64,000 nucleotides of DNA from Nonomuraea fuscirosea (GTDB taxonomy: Bacteria; Actinomycetota; Actinomycetes; Streptosporangiales; Streptosporangiaceae). Where the stretch lies: assembly GCF_003001935.1 (NCBI RefSeq), contig NZ_PVNG01000036.1, positions 22,283 to 86,282 of the forward strand, read 5' to 3'. Position 1 is the first letter of the stretch, and each line of letters starts with the position of its first letter. The notes below the pieces were generated by a model that worked only from the letters and a program-made list of their open reading frames with translations, made no database searches and was not told where the DNA came from. Positions 33,967 to 42,180 of the stretch are shown one piece after another. Made by a program: the position numbers and the translations under genes.

Positions 33967-34365
33967 ATGTCCGTCATCACCACCCCCGCTCCCACCACCT
34001 CACTCACCATCCGCGGCCTGGCCGCCACGGCCGTCGCCGCCGCGGCGACCGCAGCCGTCGCCGCGGCGGGTGAGCTCGCCGGGATCAGCCTCATCGTCAA
34101 CGGTGCGCCGATCCCGGTGTCGGGGTTCGCCACGCTGACGGTCATCTTCTCCCTGGCCGGCCTGGTGCTGGCCGTCGCGCTGGCCCGCTGGGCCCGGCAC
34201 GCGCGCAAGGCGTTCGTCCGCATCACCCTTGCGCTCACGGTGGTGTCCCTGATACCGGATGTGCTGGTCGGCGCATCGGTGGCCACGAAGATGCTGCTGA
34301 TGTCGACGCACGTGGTCGCGGCCGCGATCGTGATCCCGGCTGTCGCCCGCCGCCTGTCCGCCTGA
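33967..34365 (+). CDS. DUF6069 family small membrane protein
   Basis: 132 residues with four predicted membrane helices (residues about 15-40, 52-75, 80-100 and 105-128) and a short Ser/Thr/Pro-rich N-terminus. The pattern and the sequence FVRITLALTVVSLIPDVLVG match the DUF6069 family of actinobacterial four-helix membrane proteins, function unknown. GGAGGA precedes the ATG. It is followed 24 bases later by the YCII-like gene and then the ECF42 sigma factor, with no promoter evident between them, so it is likely a target and operon mate of that sigma factor. Confidence 0.72.
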   Translation: MSVITTPAPTTSLTIRGLAATAVAAAATAAVAAAGELAGISLIVNGAPIPVSGFATLTVIFSLAGLVLAVALARWARHARKAFVRITLALTVVSLIPDVLVGASVATKMLLMSTHVVAAAIVIPAVARRLSA

Positions 34366-34389
34366 TCCCCGGTACGAAGGAGTTCGTTC

Positions 34390-34746
34390 GTGAAGAAGTA
34401 CCTGCTCGCCGTCCAATACGACGAGAGCACGCCGTGGCCGGCCGAGGACGACATGCGCGAGCAGCAGGCCCGGACGGCCAAGGTGACCGCCGACATGCAG
34501 GCGGCCGGTTGCTGGGTGTTCGTGGGCGGCCTGGTGGGCTCGCATGCCACCACCGTCGTACGCCCCGGCGACGGCGCGACCACGATGACCGACGGGCCGT
34601 TCGCCGAGACCAAGGAACAGCTCGGCGGGTTCTGGGTGATCCAGTGCGACAACCTGGACCAGGCGCTGGCCTGGGGCGAGAAGTGCGCGCTGGCCTGCGG
34701 CTCGCCGATCGAGGTGCGCCCGTTCGAAGACGCGCAGTGGACGTGA
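34390..34746 (+). CDS. YCII-related (DGPF) protein
   Basis: 118 residues from GTG 34390 behind AAGGAG. A ferredoxin-like alpha-beta fold with MKKYLLAVQYDE at the first strand, and the family signature MTDGPFAETKEQLGGFWVIQ that gives DGPF proteins their name. C-terminal CALACGSPIEVRPF completes the fold. DGPF proteins are the constant neighbours of ECF42 sigma factors, and this gene ends seven bases before one. Biochemical function is not known; some YCII relatives catalyse or bind small molecules. Confidence 0.88.
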   Translation: MKKYLLAVQYDESTPWPAEDDMREQQARTAKVTADMQAAGCWVFVGGLVGSHATTVVRPGDGATTMTDGPFAETKEQLGGFWVIQCDNLDQALAWGEKCALACGSPIEVRPFEDAQWT

Positions 34747-34753
34747 GCAGCCG

Positions 34754-35956
34754 ATGACCACGGTGGATCTGGACGGCGTCTACCGGGCCGAGTACGGCCG
34801 GTGCGTGGCCACGCTGACGCGCCTGCTCGGTGACATCGGCCTGGCCGAGGAGTTCGTGCAGGACGCGTTCGCGGTGGCCGTCCAGAAGTGGGAGCAGAAG
34901 CCGCCGCCCAATCCCGGCGCGTGGATCGTGACCACCGCCCGCAACCGGGCGATCGACCGACTGCGCCGCGAATCCACCCGCCAGGCCCGCCACGCCCAGG
35001 CACTGCTGCTGCACCAACCCGACGAACCCCAGGAGGTGGGACCGGTGCGCGACGACCAGCTCCGCATGATCTTCACCTGCTGCCACCCGGCACTGTCCCC
35101 GCCCGCGCGCACCGCGCTCACCCTGCGCCTGCTCGGCGGGCTGGAGGTGGCCGAGATCGCCCGGGCGTACCTGGTGCCGGAGGCGACCGTCTTCCAGCGG
35201 ATCGTCCGCGCGAAGAAGAAGATCCGCGACGCCGCCATCCCCTACCGCATCCCCGGCGCCGCCGAGCTGCCCGACCGGCTCGCGTCCGTACTGACCGTCC
35301 TCTATCTGATCTTCAACGAGGGGTACGCGTCCACGTCCGGAGAGCTGCTGCGGACGGACCTGTGCCTGGAGGCGGTCCGCCTGGCCAGGGAACTGGCCGC
35401 CCTGATGCCCGACGAGCCCGAGGCGATCGGCCTGCTGGCGCTGCTGCTGCTCACCGAGGCTCGGCGCCCCGCCCGGGTCGGGCCCTCAGGTGAGCTGGTG
35501 GTGCTCGCCGAACAGGACCGCTCCCGGTGGAACCGGGAGCTGATCGCCGAGGGACACGAGCTGGTACGCCGGTGCCTGCGCCGCAACCAGCCGGGGCCGT
35601 ACCAGCTGCAGGCCGCGATCAACGCCGTGCACACCGACGGCCCCGCCACCGACTGGACCCAGGTGCTCGCCCTGTACGACCAACTCCTGCACCACACCCC
35701 GACCCCGATCGTCGCGCTGAACCGCGCGGTCGCCGTGGCCGAGGTACACGGCCCCGGCCCGGCCCTGGCCGCCATCGAGCACCTGGACCTGCCCGGCTAC
35801 CACCTCCTGCCCGCCACCCGCGCCGACCTGCTGGCCCGCCTCGGCCGCACCACCGAAGCCCGCGCCGCCTACGACCAGGCCATCACCCTGACCACCAACA
35901 CCACCGAACGCACCCACCTACAAGCCCGCCGAGCCCGCCTAACCCCAGACCCCTGA
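34754..35956 (+). CDS. ECF42-group RNA polymerase sigma factor with C-terminal extension
   Basis: 400 residues. Region 2 is DIGLAEEFVQDAFAVAVQKW, including the core-binding helix, and region 4 is RLLGGLEVAEIARAYLVPEATVFQRIVRAKK (residues about 125-155). After about residue 170 comes a 230-residue helical extension with TPR-like repeats (YLIFNEGYASTSG, PIVALNRAVAVAEVHGPGPA, AAYDQAITL), the diagnostic feature of the ECF42 group and required for its activity. No anti-sigma gene is present; ECF42 factors use the extension instead. It is co-transcribed with DUF6069 and DGPF genes. Confidence 0.92.
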   Translation: MTTVDLDGVYRAEYGRCVATLTRLLGDIGLAEEFVQDAFAVAVQKWEQKPPPNPGAWIVTTARNRAIDRLRRESTRQARHAQALLLHQPDEPQEVGPVRDDQLRMIFTCCHPALSPPARTALTLRLLGGLEVAEIARAYLVPEATVFQRIVRAKKKIRDAAIPYRIPGAAELPDRLASVLTVLYLIFNEGYASTSGELLRTDLCLEAVRLARELAALMPDEPEAIGLLALLLLTEARRPARVGPSGELVVLAEQDRSRWNRELIAEGHELVRRCLRRNQPGPYQLQAAINAVHTDGPATDWTQVLALYDQLLHHTPTPIVALNRAVAVAEVHGPGPALAAIEHLDLPGYHLLPATRADLLARLGRTTEARAAYDQAITLTTNTTERTHLQARRARLTPDP

Positions 35957-36060
35957 CCCCGCAGTCGTGCGCCCGGCCACCTAACCCCGACCCCCGCACT
36001 CGTGCGCCCGGCCACCTAACCCCGACCCCTGCACTCGTGCCCCCGGCCATCTAACCCCGA
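35946..36060. repeat. 35-bp tandem repeat after the sigma-factor gene
   Basis: CTAACCCCGA recurs at 35981, 36016 and 36051, exactly 35 bases apart, with the shared block GCACTCGTGCGCCCGGCCAC between. A related copy starts inside the last codons of the sigma-factor gene (35939). The rest of the gap to 36284 (convergent with the response regulator) holds further degenerate CCTGACC-containing units and no gene that I can support. Confidence 0.85.
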
Positions 36061-36284
36061 AGACCTGACCACGGACCCCTGACCCGGACACTTGACCGCG
36101 CCCCACCCGGCCGGCGCCGGATGCGCTCCATCGCAGGCGAGGGGTCCTCGTGTCCCCGGGCAGACCGCCGCGCCGACGCCCGGCAGCCGTGAGCCTTGCC
36201 GAAGGGGGTAACGCTCCGGGTTCACCGACCCACCGGGGGCCCCGCAGCACGAAAGGTGACGCCGGTGCCGCGCTGATGTGTCGG

Positions 36285-37025
36285 TCAGCGGCGGCCGTCC
36301 GTGGTGGTGATGAGCCCGCCCTCGTAGGCGGCGACGACGAGTTGGGCCCGGTCGCGGGCGTGCAGCTTGGCCAGCAGCCGGCTGATGTGGGTCTTGACCG
36401 TGCCGACGGTGAGGTGGAGGTGCTCGGCGAGCTCGGTGTTGGACAGTCCCCTGCCGATGAGGGTGAGGACCTCGCGCTCGCGTGGAGTGATGTCGCTGAG
36501 ATCCCGGACGACGGGGGCGGGTTGAGCGCCGCGCAGGAAGTCGGCGATCAGCCGGCGGGTCACGGTGGGCGCGAGCAGCGCCTCACCGGAGGCGACGACC
36601 CGGATGGCGGCCAGGAGCTCGGTCGCCGTGGCGCTCTTGATGAGGAATCCGCTGGCACCGGCCCTGAGCGAGGCGTACACGTAGTCATCCTGGTCGAACG
36701 TGGTGAGGATCAGCACGCGGGTCCCGGCGTTGACGGGGTCGGCACAGATCCGCCTGGTCGCCTCGATGCCGCCCATGTCGGGCATCCGCACATCCATGAG
36801 GACGACGTCCGGCCGCTGAAGACGAGCCAGCCGTACGGCCTCCGCACCGGTGCCCGCCTCGCCGACGGCGGTCATCCCAGGAGTGGCGTTGATGAGCACT
36901 TTGAGGCTGTCACGCACCAGGACCTGGTCCTCGGCCAGCAGCACCCGAACCTGCGTCGCCGGCGGCACGTCGTCCGGGACGCCATCCCCGGTCACGCCTC
37001 CACTGCTCACCCCACCAGTGCTCAC
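36285..37025 (-). CDS. NarL/FixJ-type response regulator
   Basis: 246 residues. Receiver domain residues about 26-145: VRVLLAEDQVLVRDSLKVLI (acidic pair), phospho-acceptor Asp in VVLMDVRMPDMGGIEA, and the Lys in FLIKSATATELL. A GerE/LuxR helix-turn-helix follows: ITPREREVLTLIGRGLSNTELAEHL and VGTVKTHISRLLAKL. The first 25 residues are Gly/Val/Asp-rich; several in-frame GTG codons make the start uncertain, and a start nearer residue 17 is possible. The histidine kinase is encoded 114 bases upstream on the same strand, with a 15-bp minisatellite in between. Targets unknown. Confidence 0.88.
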   Translation of the reverse strand: MSTGGVSSGGVTGDGVPDDVPPATQVRVLLAEDQVLVRDSLKVLINATPGMTAVGEAGTGAEAVRLARLQRPDVVLMDVRMPDMGGIEATRRICADPVNAGTRVLILTTFDQDDYVYASLRAGASGFLIKSATATELLAAIRVVASGEALLAPTVTRRLIADFLRGAQPAPVVRDLSDITPREREVLTLIGRGLSNTELAEHLHLTVGTVKTHISRLLAKLHARDRAQLVVAAYEGGLITTTDGRR

Positions 37026-37068
37026 ATCGACACCGCCCTTGTCACCGTTCGAGATGTCAGCCTCCCCA

Positions 37069-37128
37069 CCTGAGCGCCCCCAACCTGAGCGCCCCCGACC
37101 TGAGCGCCCGTAACCTGAGCGCCGCCGC
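37069..37128. repeat. 15-bp tandem repeat x4 between kinase and regulator genes
   Basis: Four consecutive 15-base units start at 37069, 37084, 37099 and 37114, each CCTGAGCGCC followed by a variable CCCRA or GTAA. They fill most of the gap between the kinase stop and the regulator start, where the ribosome-binding site of the regulator would be expected to lie just downstream. Confidence 0.88.
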
Positions 37129-37139
37129 GCCGACTCCGC

Positions 37140-38342
37140 TCACGTCACGGCGTCGTTCTGGTCGTACGGTAAGCGGGCCGCGATGCGGAAGCCGCCTTCG
37201 GGGCGGAAGTCCGCCTCGAACGTGCCTCCGTACATCTTGACGCGTTCGCGCATGCCGATCAGGCCGTGGCCGCCGCCTCGGCTCGCTCGCGGAGGGCGGC
37301 CGTGGCGGGGGCCGTCGTCGGTGACGTCGATGGTGGCGGTCCGTCCGTCGATGCCGACGGTGACCGAGCAGCGGGTGGGGCCGGCGTGCGTGATGACGTT
37401 GGTCAGCGCCTGCTGCACGATCCGGTAGACCGACATCGCGACCGTGGGCGGTAATGCGGCCTCCCCGTGGACGGTCAGCTCCACCTCGACTCCGGCCGAG
37501 CGGGCGTGGTCGGCCAGCTCGGGCAGGTCGGCCATGCCGGGGGCGGGCACGTGGGTGTCGGCGAGGTCGCCGTCGGAGCGCAGGAGGCCGAGCACTCGCT
37601 GGATCTCGGTCAGCGCGCCGCGGCTGGTCCGTTCGATGACGGCCAGGGCGGCGCGCACCTCCTGCGGGCGCTCGTCGGCGACGTGGTTGGCCACGGTGGC
37701 CTTGACGGCGATCAGGCTCATGCTGTGGCCGATCACGTCGTGCAGCTCCCGGGCGATGCGCCGCCGTTCGTCGGCCACCGCGGCCTCGGAGAGGTGGCGG
37801 ACGAGGCGGGCGGTCGTCTCCCGTTTCCACCTGACGGCCCCTCCCAGGGCCCAGCCGACGACCAGGAACACACAGATCGCGCCGATCTCCACCGGCCAGG
37901 ACGGCGGCAGTTCGCTGGGGGTCTGCGGCAGCGGCAGGCCGGGGAGCACCTGATCGTAGAAGATCAGGATCGCGCCGGTCGCGGCGAGCGCGCCGGCCAC
38001 GAGGCCGCTCACCGACCAGCTGGCCGAGGCGGTGGTGGCCACCAGGTAGAGCGCCAGGACGGTCGGCACGAACGTCAGCCAGATCATGCCCGCCGCGACC
38101 GCGCCGGACAGGGTCGCCAGAGTGGCCGCTGCGCACGCGAGGACCAGCATGGCCCGGGGCCGGCGCCGCCGGAGGGCGATCGGGAGGCTCACGAGCGCCG
38201 CCACCGGCCAGGCCGACCAGGTGGGCCACGGCGACGACGGCCCGGGCGGATCGACGATGGCGTAGCCGATGGTCAGCGCCACGACGATCGCCGCCGCCAC
38301 GTCGGTGACGACTTTGCCTTCGATCCGCCGGGCCCAGGTCAT
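37140..38342 (-). CDS. Sensor histidine kinase, HisKA_3 type
   Basis: 400 residues from ATG 38342. Five or six membrane helices span residues about 10-165 with no large external domain. The dimerisation/phospho-acceptor helix is DERRRIARELHDVIGHSMSLI, His being the phospho-acceptor. HATPase_c follows with the N box IVQQALTNVITHAG, DVTDDGPRHG and GGGHGLIGMRERVKMYGG. Partner of the NarL-type regulator encoded next. The stimulus is probably in the membrane or cell envelope, since the sensor part is only membrane helices. Confidence 0.9.
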   Translation of the reverse strand: MTWARRIEGKVVTDVAAAIVVALTIGYAIVDPPGPSSPWPTWSAWPVAALVSLPIALRRRRPRAMLVLACAAATLATLSGAVAAGMIWLTFVPTVLALYLVATTASASWSVSGLVAGALAATGAILIFYDQVLPGLPLPQTPSELPPSWPVEIGAICVFLVVGWALGGAVRWKRETTARLVRHLSEAAVADERRRIARELHDVIGHSMSLIAVKATVANHVADERPQEVRAALAVIERTSRGALTEIQRVLGLLRSDGDLADTHVPAPGMADLPELADHARSAGVEVELTVHGEAALPPTVAMSVYRIVQQALTNVITHAGPTRCSVTVGIDGRTATIDVTDDGPRHGRPPRASRGGGHGLIGMRERVKMYGGTFEADFRPEGGFRIAARLPYDQNDAVT

Positions 38343-38548
38343 GACGAGAAGGTACCGTCACGGCGGATCATCCGGCATCTGACCAGGGTCGTACTTTCGC
38401 CGTCTGTCTGGGGTTGTAGGACCGCTGGTGACGGCCGGACAAGATGCGACCTGAGTCAGACGCGCGGACCGGGCGTCGCCCAGCACGCTGCTGCTGTGCC
38501 CCGGCGTCCGGCCGGGGCGCTCGGACACGGACGGACGGGCGGCAGAGC

Positions 38549-39352
38549 ATGGACATCGACCTACGCGGGCGCATCACCCGGTGGCGGCAGGACGGCGCGG
38601 CGCGGCGGGCCGCCAACGCCGAGGCCAACCTGGGCCGCCGGCCTCCCTTTCCCGGCCGGTGGGTGAGCGCCGTCTCGCTCATCGGCGGCCCCACGCTGAT
38701 CATGGTGGGGACTCTTCTGCGCTCGCCGTTCTACTTCTTCGTGCCTTACCAACTCGTCGCCTACACCCGCCATCCCGCCCTCATCACCGCCGCCTACGTC
38801 TGCTTCGCGGCCGGGTTCGTGCTGCTCTGGCCGGCGATCATGGCGCTGGCGCACCGGATCGCCGTCACCCATCCGCTGTGGGGCATGTGGGGCGGCTGCC
38901 TGGTGATGGTCGGCCTGTTCACCCGGACCTTCCAGTACGGCACCGACCACCTGGCCTTCCACCTGACCGACACCCTCGGCCTGCGGACCATGCTCACCGG
39001 CATCGACGGCTACTACCTGGCCTGGCGCGACTCGGTGTGGCACCCGTTCAGATCCATGTCGGGGCCGGCCTTCTTCGGCTGGGTGGTGCTGGCCGTCGGC
39101 GCCTACCGCTCCGGCGCCCTGGGGCTGGGCCGTTCGGTCGCGCTCGGGCTGATGTCGGCGCTCGCGCTCGGCACTCTCAAGGGCACCGAACCGCAGTCGT
39201 ACGTCGCCGTCGGCGGGCTGTGTCTCGCCCTCATCCCCATGGGCGTCTCGTTACTACGCGAAGGCCCCCCGCCGACCAGGCGCGCCCTGGTCTGGGTCGT
39301 CGTCCTCGCCGCCGTGCACGTCCTCATGACGGCCTTCGGACCGAGAGGGTGA
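38549..39352 (+). CDS. Polytopic membrane protein of unknown function
   Basis: 267 residues from ATG 38549. After a basic N-terminal tail (residues 1-40) there are about seven predicted membrane helices, from residue 45 to 260. I recognise no family. Visible features are LLRSPFYFFVPYQLVAYTRHP and the charged FQYGTDHLAFHLTDTLG between helices, with conserved-looking His and Asp that could bind an ion or pigment. It diverges from the two-component kinase gene (206 bases apart), so it could be a target of that system. That link is inference from position only. Confidence 0.65.
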   Translation: MDIDLRGRITRWRQDGAARRAANAEANLGRRPPFPGRWVSAVSLIGGPTLIMVGTLLRSPFYFFVPYQLVAYTRHPALITAAYVCFAAGFVLLWPAIMALAHRIAVTHPLWGMWGGCLVMVGLFTRTFQYGTDHLAFHLTDTLGLRTMLTGIDGYYLAWRDSVWHPFRSMSGPAFFGWVVLAVGAYRSGALGLGRSVALGLMSALALGTLKGTEPQSYVAVGGLCLALIPMGVSLLREGPPPTRRALVWVVVLAAVHVLMTAFGPRG

Positions 39353-39420
39353 CGCGACTGGCAGGTTCGCGCGGCTTGGACGGCTCTTTGTGGTCCGGTC
39401 GGTTCCCGGCGGTTTGGCCC

Positions 39421-39550
39421 GTGAACGGTTCCGGGCGGTCCGGCCCGCCAACAGTTTCGGGCTGTCCGGCCCGTGAACGGTTCCCGGTGGTCCGAGCCGT
39501 GAACGGTTCCCGGTGGTCCGAGCCGTGAACGGTTCCCGCCGTTCGAGGTC
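39421..39550. repeat. 26-bp tandem repeat x5
   Basis: Five direct repeats begin at 39421, 39447, 39473, 39499 and 39525, period exactly 26, with GTGAACGGTTCCCGGTGGTC as the shared core. A degenerate sixth copy precedes them (from about 39395). They lie just after the membrane-protein gene in the gap between two convergent genes. Confidence 0.92.
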
Positions 39551-40190
39551 TGCCTGGACGTTGTCACGATGCGAGCCGCCCGGCGCTCGGAGCCTGGACG
39601 TTGCCGCGTGCAAGTCACCCGCTACCCGGACCCTGGACGTTTCAGGGCACGAGCCACCCGCCGCTCGGAGGATTGTGGCTTCAAGGTGTGAGGCACGCGC
39701 CGCCCGTGACTTGGACGGTGCAGGGGCGCAGGTCACCAGCCGCCCGGATTCTGGAGGGTGCAGCATGCGAGTCACCCACCACCCGGAGCCTGGACGGTGC
39801 AGGGCACGAGCCACCCGCCGCTCGGAGACTGATGGCTTTCGGGTGAGGCACCTGCCGCCCGCGACCTGGACGTGCAGGGTGCATGTCACCCGCCGCCCGA
39901 AGCCTGGACGTTGTCACGATGCGAGCCGCCCGGCGTTCGGAGCCTGGCATGCGTGCAAGGCACCCCGCCACCCGGAGCCTGGACGGTGCAGGGCACGAGC
40001 CACCCGCCGCTCGGAGGCTTGTGGCTCCGGGTGTGAGGCACGCGCCGCCCGTGACTTGGACGGTGCAGGGGTGCAAGTCACCAGCCGCCCGAATTCTGGA
40101 GAGTGCAGCATGCGAGTCACCCGCCACCCTGGGGCTGGACGGTGTGGGGCGCGAGTCACCCGCTGGGCGGGGTCTGGATGTTCGGGCTGT
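39546..40190. repeat. Array of about sixteen imperfect 34-42-bp repeats
   Basis: Some sixteen direct repeats of average 39 bases follow one another: each starts with a GCGAGTCACCC or ACGAGCCACCC type block, passes through CCCGGAGCCTGGACG and ends GTGCAGGGC. Several units contain short inverted repeats such as CGAGC/GCTCG or CACG/CGTG. A block of four units recurs as a longer duplication (39651 region again at 39997, 346 bases apart). With the 26-bp array this fills nearly all of 39353-40245, which carries no gene I can support. Confidence 0.88.
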
Positions 40191-40245
40191 GGGTGGGCCG
40201 TCCCGTCGGGTGGCCGGGCGTCTCTTTGTGCCTGGGTCGGTTGTG

Positions 40246-41670
40246 TCAGTCGATGGCGCCGGAGCGGGTGAGGAGGTTCTGGTACCAGGTCTCGTACGGG
40301 TGGTTGGTCGCGGGGTAGGTGGCCAGCGGGTTGGTGGCCTGGGCGGCCGAGTCGATGTCCCAGCCGCGTACGAGGCGTCCCGCCTGGCGTGCCGCGGTGA
40401 TGAAGGAGGACTCTCCGGCGGGTGCCGCGTAGAAGAGCGCGTCCTGCTGCAGTTCCGCGCTGTCGCCCTTCTGGAACTCGACGAACGCGCGCTGCGGGTA
40501 GCGGATGCGGTCGCCGGTGCGCCGGTCGGTGTCCACCCGCAGGGTCTGCGCCGGGGTCGGGCCGTCGGCTCCGTTCCAGACGTGCACGCGCGACGTGCCG
40601 CTGGTCGAGGTGGTTTTGTCGTAGCGGGCGTCGGAGGTCCTGGCGTTGCCGGTCCACGTGACCGTCGCCACGTCGGCGTCCAGCACGCCGTCCCAGGTCC
40701 AGTTCTGGCTGTTGCCCTGGCTTCGGTGGATCTCGCGGATCCGGGTGCCCGCCGGGTCGGTGAACCTGACCGTCGGCAGAACGCCGTCGTCGTAGCGGCG
40801 GCTGGACGACCAGGTGATCTCGCCCTGGGCGTCGAGGCGGCCGACGCGGTACCAGAGCGTGGTGGCGTTCTGGGACTGGTGCACCTCGACCAGGTCCCCC
40901 GCGTCGTTCAGGGCGACGGCCGGCGTGACGCCGTTGTCGTAACGGCCGTGGCGGTGCCAGGTAACGCGGCCGTCGGCGCCGTACGAGCCGGTCCAGTACC
41001 ACAGCTCGCCGGAGCCGGAGTCGTGCACCTCCACGACCTGACCGCGCCCGTTGATCGCGATGGCGGGGCTGTTGCCCGCGTCGCGCTTGTAGGCGGCGCG
41101 GGTCTTGCCGTTGCCGGAGATCACCGTCAGCACCCGGCCGCGCAGCGCGTCCACCGACGGCGGGCTCGCCGGGTAGTCCCGGGCCTCGAACAGTCGCGTG
41201 CCGAAGACGGAGGTGAGCTCCTGGTTGAGCGCGGCCAGGTTGCCGGCGGCGTACGAGGTGTTGTCCGTCAGGTCGTCCTTGACGTCGAGCGCGACGACGA
41301 CGGGCGCGGCGGCGGGATGCCGCGCCGACCAGGTGTCGATCACGGTGAGCCAGTCGCGCAGGAGGTTCGACGCCGGGTTGCCCGAGTGGTCCACCTGGTT
41401 TCCCGGGGAGTCGTGGCCGATGGAGTAGTCGTTCGAGGTGGCGTACCCGTTGTCGTGGATGTCGAGCTCGATGAAGCGGACGCCGCTGTCGAGCTGGCGG
41501 ACGATCGAGTCTCTGGCACCGTTGACGTCACCCGAGTAGCTGTTGTGCGTGGCGCGGAAGATCGCGGCGGATAACGGCGTGTCCGCCGCCGCTGCCTCGG
41601 TGGGAAGGGCGACCAGTAACGCGGACGCGGTGACGGCGAGGACGGACAGCGCGGTTCCGTTTCGGGGCAT
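40246..41670 (-). CDS. Secreted PI-PLC-like phosphodiesterase
   Basis: 474 residues. A signal peptide (MPRNGTALSVLAVTASALLV, cleavage near AAAAD). The catalytic barrel starts FRATHNSYSG (His42 as candidate general base) and continues FIELDIHDNGYATS with IGHDSPGNQVD (second His), the layout of bacterial and Ca-dependent phosphatidylinositol-specific phospholipases. The barrel resumes in VVVALDVKDDL and, at the end, RLVRGWDIDSA. Between residues about 185 and 345 are three or four beta repeats of the type AIAINGRGQVVEVHDSGSGELWYWTG, like small carbohydrate-binding or propeller repeats. Unusual insertion of such repeats inside a PLC-type barrel. Substrate is unknown; lipid or glycerophosphoinositol is possible. 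Confidence 0.78.
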   Translation of the reverse strand: MPRNGTALSVLAVTASALLVALPTEAAAADTPLSAAIFRATHNSYSGDVNGARDSIVRQLDSGVRFIELDIHDNGYATSNDYSIGHDSPGNQVDHSGNPASNLLRDWLTVIDTWSARHPAAAPVVVALDVKDDLTDNTSYAAGNLAALNQELTSVFGTRLFEARDYPASPPSVDALRGRVLTVISGNGKTRAAYKRDAGNSPAIAINGRGQVVEVHDSGSGELWYWTGSYGADGRVTWHRHGRYDNGVTPAVALNDAGDLVEVHQSQNATTLWYRVGRLDAQGEITWSSSRRYDDGVLPTVRFTDPAGTRIREIHRSQGNSQNWTWDGVLDADVATVTWTGNARTSDARYDKTTSTSGTSRVHVWNGADGPTPAQTLRVDTDRRTGDRIRYPQRAFVEFQKGDSAELQQDALFYAAPAGESSFITAARQAGRLVRGWDIDSAAQATNPLATYPATNHPYETWYQNLLTRSGAID

Positions 41671-41801
41671 TCATTGATCTTGAGGCTTGGGAGGGTCCCG
41701 GACAAGGCGATCATGGGTTTTCGTCCGCGCTCGGCAGGAGGAAGGGTTCGTCGCGCGCAAGGTTCGTCCGGGTGAAGGGCTTCGTGGCGGCGCGTGCCCG
41801 A

Positions 41802-41997
41802 TGGGTCAGTGTCGTCGCGCGCTCCGGGACGCTTCGGGCGGCGCACGCACGAAGGGCCCAGGACGACGCGCCCGTGGACGGCTCGGGCGGCGTACACGCG
41901 AAGGGCTCAAGACGGCGCGCCCGTGGAGGGCACGGGGCAGCCACGCACGAAAGACTCAGGACGGCGCATCTGTGGCCAGCTCGGGCGGCGTTCAGGC
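41802..41997. repeat. 49-bp tandem repeats upstream of the PLC-like gene
   Basis: Three units of 49 bases begin at 41851, 41900 and 41949 (GAAGGGC, GAAGGGC, GAAAGAC), each followed by GACGGCGCGCCCGTGG-like sequence and a CTCGGGCGGC-type end; a degenerate copy precedes from 41802. The whole 41671-42180 gap, between divergent genes, otherwise shows G-rich sequence (42000-42110) and no supportable gene. Confidence 0.85.
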
Positions 41998-42125
41998 GGA
42001 GGGTCGGGGCGGTGAGCGCGTGGAGGTCGGGGCGGTGGGTGCGGGGTTGGGCGTTGGGCGGGTGGGGGTTAGGGCCCAGGTGGGGTGGGGGCTGCGGCGG
42101 TTCTCAGGGCGGTGATCGCGCTCCT

Positions 42126-42145
42126 AGCGTTGCTGGCACAACGCT
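42126..42145. promoter_or_regulatory. Putative operator before the flavin oxidase gene
   Basis: AGCGTTG and CAACGCT form a perfect 7-bp inverted repeat around a 6-base centre, 35 bases before the GTG start; GCAACGC recurs at 42148-42154. The form resembles LacI- or TetR-type operators. Confidence 0.5.
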
Positions 42146-42180
42146 TGGCAACGCAGGCAGAAAGCCGGAGGTGGTCGGTC

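Noticed and set aside
37057..38361. A second minus-strand frame across the kinase gene ending in Leu-Arg-Ala-Leu repeats
   Set aside because: It is an alternate frame of the real kinase gene; the repeat at its end is just the translated 15-bp minisatellite.
39546..40190. CRISPR array
   Set aside because: Units are imperfect, directly adjacent and of varied length; there are no constant repeats separated by unique spacers and no cas genes nearby.
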